Positions 1 to 5,916 are shown, counted from the first letter of the stretch. The stretch is DNA of 9,163 nt from an uncultured Pseudomonas sp. (GCA_937863915.1 CALMID010000346.1:1-9163), one strand, 5' to 3'. Program-made: numbers and translations. The notes: generated from the letters alone by a model not told the origin.

Positions 1-68
1 AGGAGTTCCGCCAGTTCGTCGGCGAAGTGGGCGAGCAGGATTGGCGCTGGTACCTGACCCACGCCTGA
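1..68 (+). CDS. 3' end of an unrecognised protein (partial)
   Basis: Reading in the frame that starts at base 3, the sequence is open up to a TGA at 66-68 and gives 21 residues ending in WRWYLTHA. The codons are rich in G or C at the third position, as in the confirmed genes, which supports real coding. The rest of the gene lies left of the window. I do not recognise the family from this short tail. A spacer with two hairpins follows it, but no T-tract terminator. Confidence 0.6.
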   Translation, partial: EFRQFVGEVGEQDWRWYLTHA

Positions 69-87
69 GCAGCTACCGAGCCGGTGA

Positions 88-103
88 CCCACAGGGATGT
101 GGG
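88..103 (+). promoter_or_regulatory. GGA-loop hairpin, candidate RsmA/CsrA site
   Basis: CCCAC at 88-92 pairs with GTGGG at 99-103 around the loop AGGGAT. The central ten bases ACAGGGATGT match the last ten positions of the CsrA/RsmA selection consensus RUACARGGAUGU, and the GGA sits in the hairpin loop as the family prefers. It lies 20 bases past the upstream stop, so it would be in that gene's 3' UTR if transcribed. The fold and motif are seen; the binding function is inferred. It may instead be one copy of a dispersed Pseudomonas intergenic repeat. Confidence 0.4.
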
Positions 104-106
104 AAA

Positions 107-135
107 TGCCTCGGGCTGCAGGAGCAGCCGAGGCA
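107..135 (+). repeat. 12-bp-stem hairpin with AGGA loop
   Basis: The arm 107-119 (with one bulged G) pairs over 12 bp with 124-135, closing the four-base loop AGGA at 120-123. It lies three bases after the previous hairpin and also shows GGA in its loop; the two GGA triplets are 26 bases apart. No T-tract follows on the plus strand, so it is not a standard intrinsic terminator, although it could stabilise a 3' end. It might be a second RsmA/CsrA contact or part of a repeat family. Confidence 0.55.
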
Positions 136-150
136 CTGGCGTTGTTGGTG

Positions 151-203
151 ACGCACTCGAAAATGCTCATTGGCTACCAGCCAACTCCGCTTTTCGAGCA
201 CGT
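151..203. repeat. Nested inverted repeat (intergenic element)
   Basis: An outer perfect 8-bp stem, CTCGAAAA at 156-163 with TTTTCGAG at 191-198, encloses an inner 6-bp stem, TTGGCT at 170-175 with AGCCAA at 179-184, with loop ACC. A 6/6 internal loop separates the two stems. Beyond a 2/2 mismatch the outer stem continues with ACG at 151-153 and CGT at 201-203. From memory this resembles a recurrent Pseudomonas intergenic repeat with a conserved outer part; that identity is not checked. No T-run follows it. Confidence 0.6.
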
Positions 204-294
204 CCCCGCCTAGCCAGGCCTTCGCTCGTTACGCTGCTTCTCTGCCAATAACTCGCGTCAGGCGCTTTCCACAACCGGTTAAAAGGAACCTGCC

Positions 295-1050
295 ATGCAA
301 CCCGTCGTACTGATCACCGGCGCCGCCGGCGGCCTCGGCCGCGCCCTGGCGCAGCGTTTTCACCAGGGCAACTGGCGGGTGGTGGTCACCGACCAGAACG
401 CCGCCGGGCTGGCCCAGCTGGGCCATGAAATGCCGCTGGCCGGCTGCATCACCGCCGACCTGCGCAGCGCCGATGCCTGCCGCGACGTGGTCGAGCGCAC
501 GCTGGGCCGCGTTGGTCGCCTGGATGCGCTGGTCAACGCCGCCGGCATCTGGCGCGAGGGGCCGGTAGACGAATTCAGCGAAGAGGATTACGACCTGCTC
601 ATGGCGGTCAACCTCAAGGCGCCCTTCTTCATGTGCTCGGCGGCCATCCCGCACCTGAAGGAAACCCGTGGCTGCATCGTCAATATTTCCAGCGATGCCG
701 GTCATCAGGGCAACCAGAACGCCGCCGCCTACTGCGCCAGCAAGGGCGGCCTGAGCCTGCTCGGCAAGACCCTGGCGCTGGACCTGGCGCCACACGGGGT
801 GCGGGTCAACACGGTGTCGCCGGGCGATATCGACACGCCCATGCTGGCCTTCCAGGCCGAGCAGTACGGCAACGGCGACCCGAAGGGCTACTACCGCAGC
901 CTGCTGGCCAAGTACCCGCAGGGCGACAAGGCCCGCTTCGTCCAGCCGGGCGAAGTGGCCGAGCTGGTGTACTTCCTCTGCCAACCGGCGGCCAGCGCCA
1001 TCACCGGCGCCGACCTGGCCATCGATCTGGGGCTCTCGGCGGGCAAGTAG
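295..1050 (+). CDS. SDR family NAD(P)-dependent oxidoreductase
   Basis: This is a classical short-chain dehydrogenase/reductase of 251 residues, the usual length for the family, expected to be a cytosolic oxidoreductase acting on an alcohol or ketone. The Rossmann glycine motif TGAAGGLG is at residues 8-15, the NAAG motif at 81-84, and the catalytic set is N106, S133, Y146 and K150 (YCASK). D33 at the end of the second strand suggests preference for NAD(H) over NADP(H). The start is the ATG with an AAGGA ribosome site seven bases upstream. Substrate cannot be told: neighbours give no pathway. The family call is very safe; a symbol such as fabG is not justified, and the repeat-rich spacer upstream suggests it begins its own transcription unit. 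Confidence 0.93.
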   Translation: MQPVVLITGAAGGLGRALAQRFHQGNWRVVVTDQNAAGLAQLGHEMPLAGCITADLRSADACRDVVERTLGRVGRLDALVNAAGIWREGPVDEFSEEDYDLLMAVNLKAPFFMCSAAIPHLKETRGCIVNISSDAGHQGNQNAAAYCASKGGLSLLGKTLALDLAPHGVRVNTVSPGDIDTPMLAFQAEQYGNGDPKGYYRSLLAKYPQGDKARFVQPGEVAELVYFLCQPAASAITGADLAIDLGLSAGK

Positions 1051-1054
1051 CGGC

Positions 1055-1060
1055 TAGACT
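1055..1060 (+). promoter_or_regulatory. Possible -10 element TAGACT
   Basis: TAGACT lies just after the oxidoreductase stop and about 30 bases before the next start, matching four of six bases of TATAAT. No convincing -35 hexamer is found 16-18 bases upstream, so this is weak; the next gene may simply be cotranscribed with the oxidoreductase. Confidence 0.22.
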
Positions 1061-1087
1061 GCAGCTATCTCCTTGAGGCCGATGCCG

Positions 1088-1831
1088 ATGCCGATGCTGC
1101 GTCCGTGGTGCCTGCTCCTGCTGTGGCTGACCAGCCTGCCCGCCAGCGCGGAAACCCTGCGCGTGGTGATGGACCGGCACGACTACTATCCGCACTACCA
1201 GGTCGACGCCGAGCAATCCGCCACGGGCCTCGGCCCCGAGCTGCTGCACCGCTTCGCCGAGCACGAAGGCTATCAGCTGAGCTTCCTGCCGCTGCCGATC
1301 AGGCGGGTTTACCACCAGTTGCGCGCCGACCCAGACATCGACCTGGCCTATCCGGACAACCCGGACTGGGCGCTGCCCCTCAAGCAGGGCCTGCCGCTGT
1401 ACTACAGCCGCCACAGCCTGCCGGTGCTGGATGGCACGCTGGTCAGCAGTACCCGACTGGGCCGGGGCGAAGCGGCCATTCGCCTGCTCGGCCTGGTGCG
1501 CGGCTTCACCCCCGAGGCCTGGCAGGCGCAACTGGCCAGGGGCCAGCTGCAACTGGTCGAAGCCAGCGACCTGGAGGCGCTGATCAAGATGCTGCAACGC
1601 GGCCGCATCGATGCCATCTACGCCAACCCCGAGGTGGTTCGCCAGCGTCTGCAACAGATGGGCCTGGCCGCCGACAGCGTGCGCCTCGATCCGGCCCTGC
1701 CCAAACTGGTAACCCACTTCCACCTGTCCAGCAGCCAGCGCCGCGACCTGCTGGAGCGCTTCGATCACTTCCTCGACCAGCAGCCGGAGCTGCTGCCGAC
1801 GCTGCAACGGCGCTACGGGATCACTGAGTAA
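1088..1831 (+). CDS. Periplasmic solute-binding-like protein (SBP_bac_3 type)
   Basis: The protein resembles family-3 extracellular solute-binding proteins of amino-acid-type ABC transporters. Residues 1-21 from this start form a signal peptide (a Leu-rich core ending in ASA), with cleavage predicted before ETLRVVM, so the mature form of about 226 residues is periplasmic. The first lobe begins LRVVMD and includes a GLGPELLHRFAEHEG helix; the second lobe contains the typical segment LIKMLQRGRIDAIYANPEV and ends LLPTLQRRYGI. Three in-frame ATGs stand at 1082, 1088 and 1094 in a GATGCC repeat; 1088 is chosen because GAGG at 1075-1078 lies nine bases before it. No permease or ATPase gene is adjacent, so it may be an orphan binding protein or sensor-like protein. 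Ligand unknown. Confidence 0.8.
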   Translation: MPMLRPWCLLLLWLTSLPASAETLRVVMDRHDYYPHYQVDAEQSATGLGPELLHRFAEHEGYQLSFLPLPIRRVYHQLRADPDIDLAYPDNPDWALPLKQGLPLYYSRHSLPVLDGTLVSSTRLGRGEAAIRLLGLVRGFTPEAWQAQLARGQLQLVEASDLEALIKMLQRGRIDAIYANPEVVRQRLQQMGLAADSVRLDPALPKLVTHFHLSSSQRRDLLERFDHFLDQQPELLPTLQRRYGITE

Positions 1832-1869
1832 GCTGGTCAGCCTCTTGCATACGGGCAACGCCCGAACGC

Positions 1870-1898
1870 TTGACCCGACGCGCCGCTCGGCGTATCAA
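1870..1898 (+). promoter_or_regulatory. Sigma-70 promoter of the thioesterase gene
   Basis: TTGACC at 1870-1875 (five of six to the -35 consensus) and TATCAA at 1893-1898 (four of six to the -10) are separated by exactly 17 bases. Transcription would start near 1905, giving a leader of about 19 bases with the ribosome site. An inverted repeat (GCTTGA at 1868-1873 and TCAAGC at 1895-1900) overlaps both hexamers, with CGCCG/CGGCG nested inside. Confidence 0.55.
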
Positions 1899-1923
1899 GC
1901 CCACCCCGCAACGAGGTATCCCG

Positions 1924-2406
1924 ATGGAAGCTGCCAACCCCGAACTCTCCATGACCGTGCTGATGACCCCGGACATGGCCAATTTTTCCGGCAATGTGCA
2001 CGGCGGCAACCTGCTCAAGTACCTGGATCAGGTCGCCTATGCCTGCGCCAGCCGCTATGCCGGCTGCTATGTGGTGACCCTGTCGGTGGACCAGGTCAAC
2101 TTCCGCCAGCCGATCCATGTCGGCGATCTGGTGACCTTCCTCGCCACCGTCAACTACACCGGGCGCAGCTCCATGGAAGTCGGCATCAAGGTGGTCGCCG
2201 AAGACATCCACAAGCGTCTGGTACGCCACACCAACAGCTGCTTCTTCACCATGGTGGCCGTGGACGAACACGGCAAATCGGTGGCCGTGCCGCCGCTGCA
2301 GCCGCAGACCGCCGAGAGCAAGCGCCGCTTCGCCCAGGCCCAGCAGCGCCGCGCCCTGCGCCAGGAACTGGAAGCCCGCTACCAGGCAATTGCCGACCAG
2401 CATTGA
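1924..2406 (+). CDS. Acyl-CoA thioesterase (hotdog fold, YciA/ACOT7-like)
   Basis: A 160-residue single-hotdog protein expected to hydrolyse acyl-CoA to free acid and CoA in the cytosol. The diagnostic stretch runs at residues 20-36, NFSGNVHGGNLLKYLDQ, with N24, the HGG turn at 26-28 and D35 as likely active-site residues by family comparison. The later segments VNFRQPIHVGDLVTF and the FTMVAVDEHGK strand fit the hotdog sheet. The C-terminal 35 residues form a charged, Gln/Arg/Ala-rich helix typical of bacterial members. The ATG at 1924 is chosen over an upstream in-frame TTG at 1870 because GAGGT at 1913-1917 lies six bases before it and because 1870 falls in the promoter. The preferred chain length cannot be told. 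A promoter directly upstream suggests independent transcription. Confidence 0.9.
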   Translation: MEAANPELSMTVLMTPDMANFSGNVHGGNLLKYLDQVAYACASRYAGCYVVTLSVDQVNFRQPIHVGDLVTFLATVNYTGRSSMEVGIKVVAEDIHKRLVRHTNSCFFTMVAVDEHGKSVAVPPLQPQTAESKRRFAQAQQRRALRQELEARYQAIADQH

Positions 2407-2481
2407 GGCGCGCCGCTGACGCAGGATGGTGCGCCGATGGTCGTTTCCAGCCATCCCGGCTGCGGCTACTGCAGCGCATGG

Positions 2482-2487
2482 TTTAAG
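2482..2487 (+). promoter_or_regulatory. Possible -10 element before the DUF3301 gene
   Basis: TTTAAG at 2482-2487 is an AT-rich hexamer 29 bases before the DUF3301 start, in the position where the other promoters of this window lie. There is no good -35 match upstream, so confidence is low. Confidence 0.22.
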
Positions 2488-2516
2488 CTGACAGCAAGCC
2501 GCTGAGGAACGCCCGC

Positions 2517-2927
2517 ATGTTCAGCCTCGCCGATATGACCCTGGTTATGCTTTTCGTCGCCTGTTGCGCCTGGCTATGGCGCGGCCACGGCATTCGCGAG
2601 CGAGCCCTGCGCCTGGCCCGCCAGCACTGCGCGAAACTGGATATCGAGCTGCTCGACGAGAATGTCGCCCTGCGCGGCCTGCGCCTGCAGCGCGACGGAC
2701 GCGGTCATCTGCGCCTGGCGCGACTGTACGATTTCGAGTTCACGGTCACCGGCGATCAGCGCCTGCGCGGCAACCTGAGCATGTTCGGCCAGCAGCTCGG
2801 GCACATCGAGCTGGACGCCCATCCGCACCAAACCACGGCACAGGACAGCGCCAACGTGGTGCATATCGCCGAATGGAAGCGTAGCCACCCGAGCCTGCCG
2901 CCCAGGCGCGATGGCAGCGACGGTTGA
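2517..2927 (+). CDS. DUF3301 domain-containing membrane-anchored protein
   Basis: A 136-residue protein matching the gammaproteobacterial DUF3301 family, whose function is unknown. Residues about 5-20 form one hydrophobic segment (LADMTLVMLFVACCAWLW), probably a signal anchor. The conserved core follows: an Arg-rich helix, then ELLDENVALRGLRLQRDGRG (44-63) and LARLYDFEFTVTGDQRLRGN, ending in a polar tail. The ATG has GAGGA at 2504-2508, eight bases upstream. The last 17 bases overlap the start of the downstream membrane protein gene, which suggests translational coupling. The family call rests on recognition of the ELLD and YxFEFTxxGxxR pattern; a more exact role cannot be given. Confidence 0.83.
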   Translation: MFSLADMTLVMLFVACCAWLWRGHGIRERALRLARQHCAKLDIELLDENVALRGLRLQRDGRGHLRLARLYDFEFTVTGDQRLRGNLSMFGQQLGHIELDAHPHQTTAQDSANVVHIAEWKRSHPSLPPRRDGSDG

Positions 2928-3927
2928 ATCCGACCAGCATGAGCCAGCCCGCACAAGCATGAACCAGGCCCTGCACGAACCCCTCGCCACCCGCCCCTGG
3001 CTGGCCCGCCTGCACCCGGGCCTGTTCGCCATTGCCCTCGGCCTGCTGGCTCTGGATGGCGCCTGGTCGCGCCTCGGCCAGCCGCGCCCGGCGCGGCTGC
3101 TGATGCTCGCCGGGCTGCTGGTCCTCGGCCTGCTGAGCCTGCTCTGGCTGTTCAAGGCCGCGCGCCACTGGGCGCAGATCAAGCGCGAATTCGTCCACCC
3201 GGTGCAGGGGGCGCAACTGGCCCTGCTGCCGGTATCCATCCTGCTGGCGGTCAGTCAGCTGGCGCCGCTGCTGCCGCACGGATCCTCCTGGCTGCTGGGC
3301 GCCAGCCTGCTCGCTCTGACCCTGCAGGGTGTGATCGCCTGGCGCATCGTCAGCCAGCTGAGTACCGGGCAGATGCCCGAAGAGCTGATCACCCCGGCGC
3401 TGTATCTGCCCATCGTGCCCGGCGGCCTGATCGGCGCCATGGCGCTGGACGCCCTGCAGCTGCACGGTTTTGCCATGCTCCTCCTGGGCATGAGTCTGGG
3501 CGGCTGGGCCCTCTTGGAAATGCGCATTCTCCACCGCCTGTTCGACGGCCCGCTGCCGCTGGCACTGCGCCCGACCCTGGGCATCGAGATGGCGCCGGCG
3601 GCGGTCACCGCACTCTGCGTGGCCAGCCTGTGGCCGGCGCTGCCGGCCGACTACCTGCTGATCGGCCTGGGCGTGGCCCTCGGCCCGGTGATCGCCGTGC
3701 TGACCCGCTGGCACTGGTGGAGCAGCACGCCCTTCACCTTTGGCTTCTGGTCGTTTTCCTTCCCGCTGGCGACCCTGGCCTCGGTGATCGTCGAGGTGGT
3801 GCTGCGCGGTCATTGGCCGCTGGCGGTGGCCTATACGGCAGTCGCGGTGGTCAGCCTGATCATCGCCTACCTGAGCCTGCGAACCCTGATCCTGCTGCTG
3901 CGCGGTCGCTTGCTGCCGAGCCTGTAA
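2911..3927 (+). CDS. TDT-family / TehA-SLAC1-like membrane protein
   Basis: A 338-residue inner-membrane protein with about ten hydrophobic segments, consistent with the tellurite-resistance/dicarboxylate transporter (TDT) family that includes TehA and the SLAC1 anion channels. Family-like features are the early RLHPGLFAIALGLLALDGAW segment, the central ALYLPIVPGGLIGAMAL, and the aromatic FGFWSFSFPLA (277-287), corresponding to the late helix of TehA-like channels that carries gating aromatics. Family members pass monovalent anions or dicarboxylates; the substrate is not known here, and tellurite resistance should not be assumed. The ATG at 2911 overlaps the DUF3301 gene by 17 bases; an alternative ATG at 2959 (322 residues) begins nearer the first membrane segment. 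Neither has a strong ribosome site. It ends five bases from a convergent gene. Confidence 0.8.
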   Translation: MAATVESDQHEPARTSMNQALHEPLATRPWLARLHPGLFAIALGLLALDGAWSRLGQPRPARLLMLAGLLVLGLLSLLWLFKAARHWAQIKREFVHPVQGAQLALLPVSILLAVSQLAPLLPHGSSWLLGASLLALTLQGVIAWRIVSQLSTGQMPEELITPALYLPIVPGGLIGAMALDALQLHGFAMLLLGMSLGGWALLEMRILHRLFDGPLPLALRPTLGIEMAPAAVTALCVASLWPALPADYLLIGLGVALGPVIAVLTRWHWWSSTPFTFGFWSFSFPLATLASVIVEVVLRGHWPLAVAYTAVAVVSLIIAYLSLRTLILLLRGRLLPSL

Positions 3928-3932
3928 CCCGC

Positions 3933-4817
3933 TCAGCGCAGCAGAAAGTCACGCACGCGCGCCGCACTGGCGGCCGGAAACTCCTGCATGAAGCAATGCC
4001 CGCCGGCTACCACCTGGCCGCTGAAATGCGGGTTGCTGGCGCAGCAGCGCGCCACCGACTTGGCCACGAAGGGATAGCTGCGCTCGCCATAGAGCACCTG
4101 AGTCGGCGTCTGTATCCTGGCCAGGCTCGGCCACAGACGACGCGGGAACGAACCGAAGATATCCGCCTCGCGGCTCGGCCTGCACTTGAGCGCCACGCCA
4201 CCCTCCACGTCCTTCAGGGCATGCTCGATATAGGCATTGAAGGCCGCCGCCTCCCAGCCGCGGAACATGCCGCGGTTGTGCAGCGCCTGCCAGGCACTCT
4301 GCCGGTCAGGCCACTCGCAGCGGCGGCCACGGGCCTTCTGCGCCAGGGTATTGCGCTGGCTCAGGCCGACAACATCGGACAACGCCATCACCCCGATCAT
4401 GGCCGGGGTGAACAGCACCGGATCGAGCAGCACCGCGCGCTGGAACAGCTCGGGGTGGCGCGCCAGGATCAGGCTGGTCAGCACGCCGCCAAAGCTGTGG
4501 CCGACGGCGTAACAGGGTACCGCGCCGAATATCCCGCGCCCCGCCTCGAAGGCCTCCACGGCCAGCTCGGCGCTGCGGTTCCAGCCGTGAAAACGCCCGC
4601 CGTGATCGCTGTCGCCATGGCCCTGAACATCGCACAGCCACAGGTCGAAATCCTCGGCCAACAGCGCCAGCAGCGGCTCATAGACCCGCCCGCAATAGCC
4701 GTTGCCATGCAGGAAGTGCAGCAGCGGCTTGCCCGATGGCGGCGTGTGCCAGCCACGCAGGGTAAAGCCGGCGGAACAGGAATGGGACCAGGGTTGCAGG
4801 TGCATGACGCGGACCAT
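3933..4817 (-). CDS. Alpha/beta-fold hydrolase
   Basis: A 294-residue cytosolic alpha/beta hydrolase. The oxyanion motif HGNG is at residues 37-40, the DVQGHGDSD loop at 63-71, the nucleophile elbow GHSFGG at 106-111 with S108, and the catalytic histidine is probably H274 in GGHCF. The usual Asp after strand seven is not obvious: YGERSYPF (243-250) has Ser at the expected place, while D132 in LLDPVLF sits after strand six, where some haloalkane dehalogenases keep their acid. Substrate is unknown; esterase, lipase-like or dehalogenase-type activity are all possible. The start used is the ATG at 4817; an in-frame ATG at 4805 is an alternative, and neither has a clear ribosome site. It lies 42 bases after the GTPase gene, so the two are probably cotranscribed. 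It converges on the TehA-like gene with only five bases between stops. Confidence 0.88.
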   Translation of the reverse strand: MVRVMHLQPWSHSCSAGFTLRGWHTPPSGKPLLHFLHGNGYCGRVYEPLLALLAEDFDLWLCDVQGHGDSDHGGRFHGWNRSAELAVEAFEAGRGIFGAVPCYAVGHSFGGVLTSLILARHPELFQRAVLLDPVLFTPAMIGVMALSDVVGLSQRNTLAQKARGRRCEWPDRQSAWQALHNRGMFRGWEAAAFNAYIEHALKDVEGGVALKCRPSREADIFGSFPRRLWPSLARIQTPTQVLYGERSYPFVAKSVARCCASNPHFSGQVVAGGHCFMQEFPAASAARVRDFLLR

Positions 4818-4859
4818 CGACAGGGAAACCGCGCGCAGTTTAGCAGGCCAGTGCCCGTG

Positions 4860-5822
4860 CTAGAGCCTGCAGGCCGCCATCGCCGCCTGCAGAACGGCCT
4901 CATCCTGGGCCTCGGCGAAGATCAGTTCCAGCCGCGAATCCTTGCGCCATTCGCTGCTCTGCCAGTGCAGGGGCGCGCCATCCAGGGCGTTGGCCGAGAG
5001 CCAGCCGGCATTGGTCTGCAGCACCAGCTTGGCCCGCCGCCAGTTCAGCGCACCCAGCCATTGCTGAACCCGCAGCAGCTCGAACTGCTGGCTGGGATGC
5101 CAGCGCCAGCCGATGCTCCAGCCCTCGGCGGCCTGCTGCACCTGGCAGATCGGCTGCTCGGGCGATGTCCAGATCTGCGCCAGCGGCGCCGCCCCGGCTG
5201 GCAAGGCCAAGTCGTCGCTATTGGCACCGGCCTTCACCTGATGACCCGGCAGCTGGTTGAACGCCAGCGCGCCCTGGCTGGTCCAGAGCAGCGGCACAGA
5301 CGGCAGCTCGGCCAGCAGCCGGGCGCGGGCCTCTGCGTCCAGCTCCTCCGCCTTGTTCAACACCAGCAGGCCGGCCCCGGCCAGCGCCGCCTGCTGACTG
5401 GCGGGTAGCGGTTCACCGCTGGCCAGTGCCTGGGCATCCAGCACCAGCACGCTGGGCTGCAGCGCCAGCACATCCTCCCAGGGCGCCTCGGCCAGTTGCT
5501 GCAGCAGCTCCGCAGGATGGCCAAGGCCGGACGGCTCGATCAGCAGACGGTCGGGCCGGGCCTGGCGCAACAGTCGCGCGAGCCCGACCTGAAACGGCAC
5601 GCCATTCACGCAGCACAGACAGCCGCCGGGAATCTCGGCCAGGCCGATGCCATCCGCGCCGGTGGTCAGCAGCGCCGCGTCCAGGCCGATCTGGCCGAAC
5701 TCGTTGATCAGCACCGCCCAGCGCTCATCCGCCGGCTTGTGCGCCAGCAGGTGGCGGATCAGGCTGGTCTTGCCCGCGCCCAGCGGGCCGGCAATCAGGT
5801 GGGTGGGAATATGGCTGAGCAT
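4860..5822 (-). CDS. COG0523 (CobW/YjiA-type) GTP-binding protein
   Basis: A 320-residue G3E-family P-loop GTPase, a group tied to delivery of metal ions such as zinc or cobalt to target proteins. From the ATG at 5822: Walker A GPLGAGKT at 12-19, INEFGQIGLD at 39-48, the metal-binding CLCC at 68-71 (the CxCC hallmark), EPSG at 96-99 as the Walker B-like motif, and NKAE at 156-159 as the base-recognition motif, with Glu in place of the usual Asp. The last ~100 residues (RVQQWLGALNWRRAKLVLQTNAGW) match the CobW C-terminal domain. There is no His-rich loop. The ATG at 5822 is preferred to an upstream TTG at 5843 because it lies close behind a purine-rich GAGAGAAG. No Zur-like box is seen upstream, so metal and client remain unknown. 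Probably cotranscribed with the hydrolase. Confidence 0.92.
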   Translation of the reverse strand: MLSHIPTHLIAGPLGAGKTSLIRHLLAHKPADERWAVLINEFGQIGLDAALLTTGADGIGLAEIPGGCLCCVNGVPFQVGLARLLRQARPDRLLIEPSGLGHPAELLQQLAEAPWEDVLALQPSVLVLDAQALASGEPLPASQQAALAGAGLLVLNKAEELDAEARARLLAELPSVPLLWTSQGALAFNQLPGHQVKAGANSDDLALPAGAAPLAQIWTSPEQPICQVQQAAEGWSIGWRWHPSQQFELLRVQQWLGALNWRRAKLVLQTNAGWLSANALDGAPLHWQSSEWRKDSRLELIFAEAQDEAVLQAAMAACRL

Positions 5823-5833
5823 GGCTTCTCTCG

Positions 5834-5849
5834 GGCGCTGCAAAGCGCC
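5834..5849 (-). promoter_or_regulatory. Leader hairpin before the GTPase ribosome site
   Basis: GGCGCT at 5834-5839 and AGCGCC at 5844-5849 form a perfect 6-bp stem with a four-base loop. On the minus strand it ends just upstream of the ribosome site of the GTPase gene and overlaps its predicted transcription start, so it could affect mRNA stability or initiation. The role is inferred. Confidence 0.35.
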
Positions 5850-5850
5850 G

Positions 5851-5879
5851 ATTAGGCATCAAGCCCCCCCGTCACTCAA
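5851..5879 (-). promoter_or_regulatory. Promoter of the GTPase-hydrolase unit
   Basis: On the minus strand TTGAGT (5879-5874) and CCTAAT (5856-5851) are spaced by 17 bases, each matching four of six consensus positions. The spacer contains a run of seven identical G residues (C on the plus strand, 5864-5870). Transcription would begin near 5844, giving a leader of about 20 bases. Confidence 0.42.
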
Positions 5880-5889
5880 GCGGCGGGTT

Positions 5890-5916
5890 TTGCCGGAAGC
5901 CCGGGCTTGCTAGAGT
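5890..5916 (+). promoter_or_regulatory. Promoter of the small secreted protein gene
   Basis: TAGAGT at 5911-5916 is a good Pseudomonas-style -10, followed by CGCGCC, with TTGCCG at 5890-5895 as a -35 at a short 15-base spacing. The spacer holds a perfect 12-bp palindrome, AAGCCCGGGCTT at 5897-5908, which could be an operator. The promoter is back to back with that of the GTPase gene. Confidence 0.45.

Noticed and set aside
107..135. Intrinsic terminator for the gene ending at 68.
   Set aside because: The stem is strong but CTGGCGTTGTT follows rather than a T-tract, so it is described as a hairpin instead.
229..984. A 251-codon open frame on the minus strand opposite the oxidoreductase.
   Set aside because: The plus strand has the full SDR motif set and a good ribosome site; this frame is its antisense shadow.
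2746..3813. A 355-codon open frame on the minus strand opposite the TehA-like gene.
   Set aside because: The translation is Gln/Gly/Arg/His-rich and featureless, while the plus strand encodes a coherent multi-helix membrane protein.
3630..5408. A 592-codon open frame on the plus strand crossing the hydrolase and GTPase genes.
   Set aside because: It spans the end of the TehA-like gene, the convergent spacer and two well-supported minus-strand genes. Its translation is a Gln/Arg/Ala/His-rich low-complexity sequence typical of antisense frames in GC-rich DNA, with no domain.
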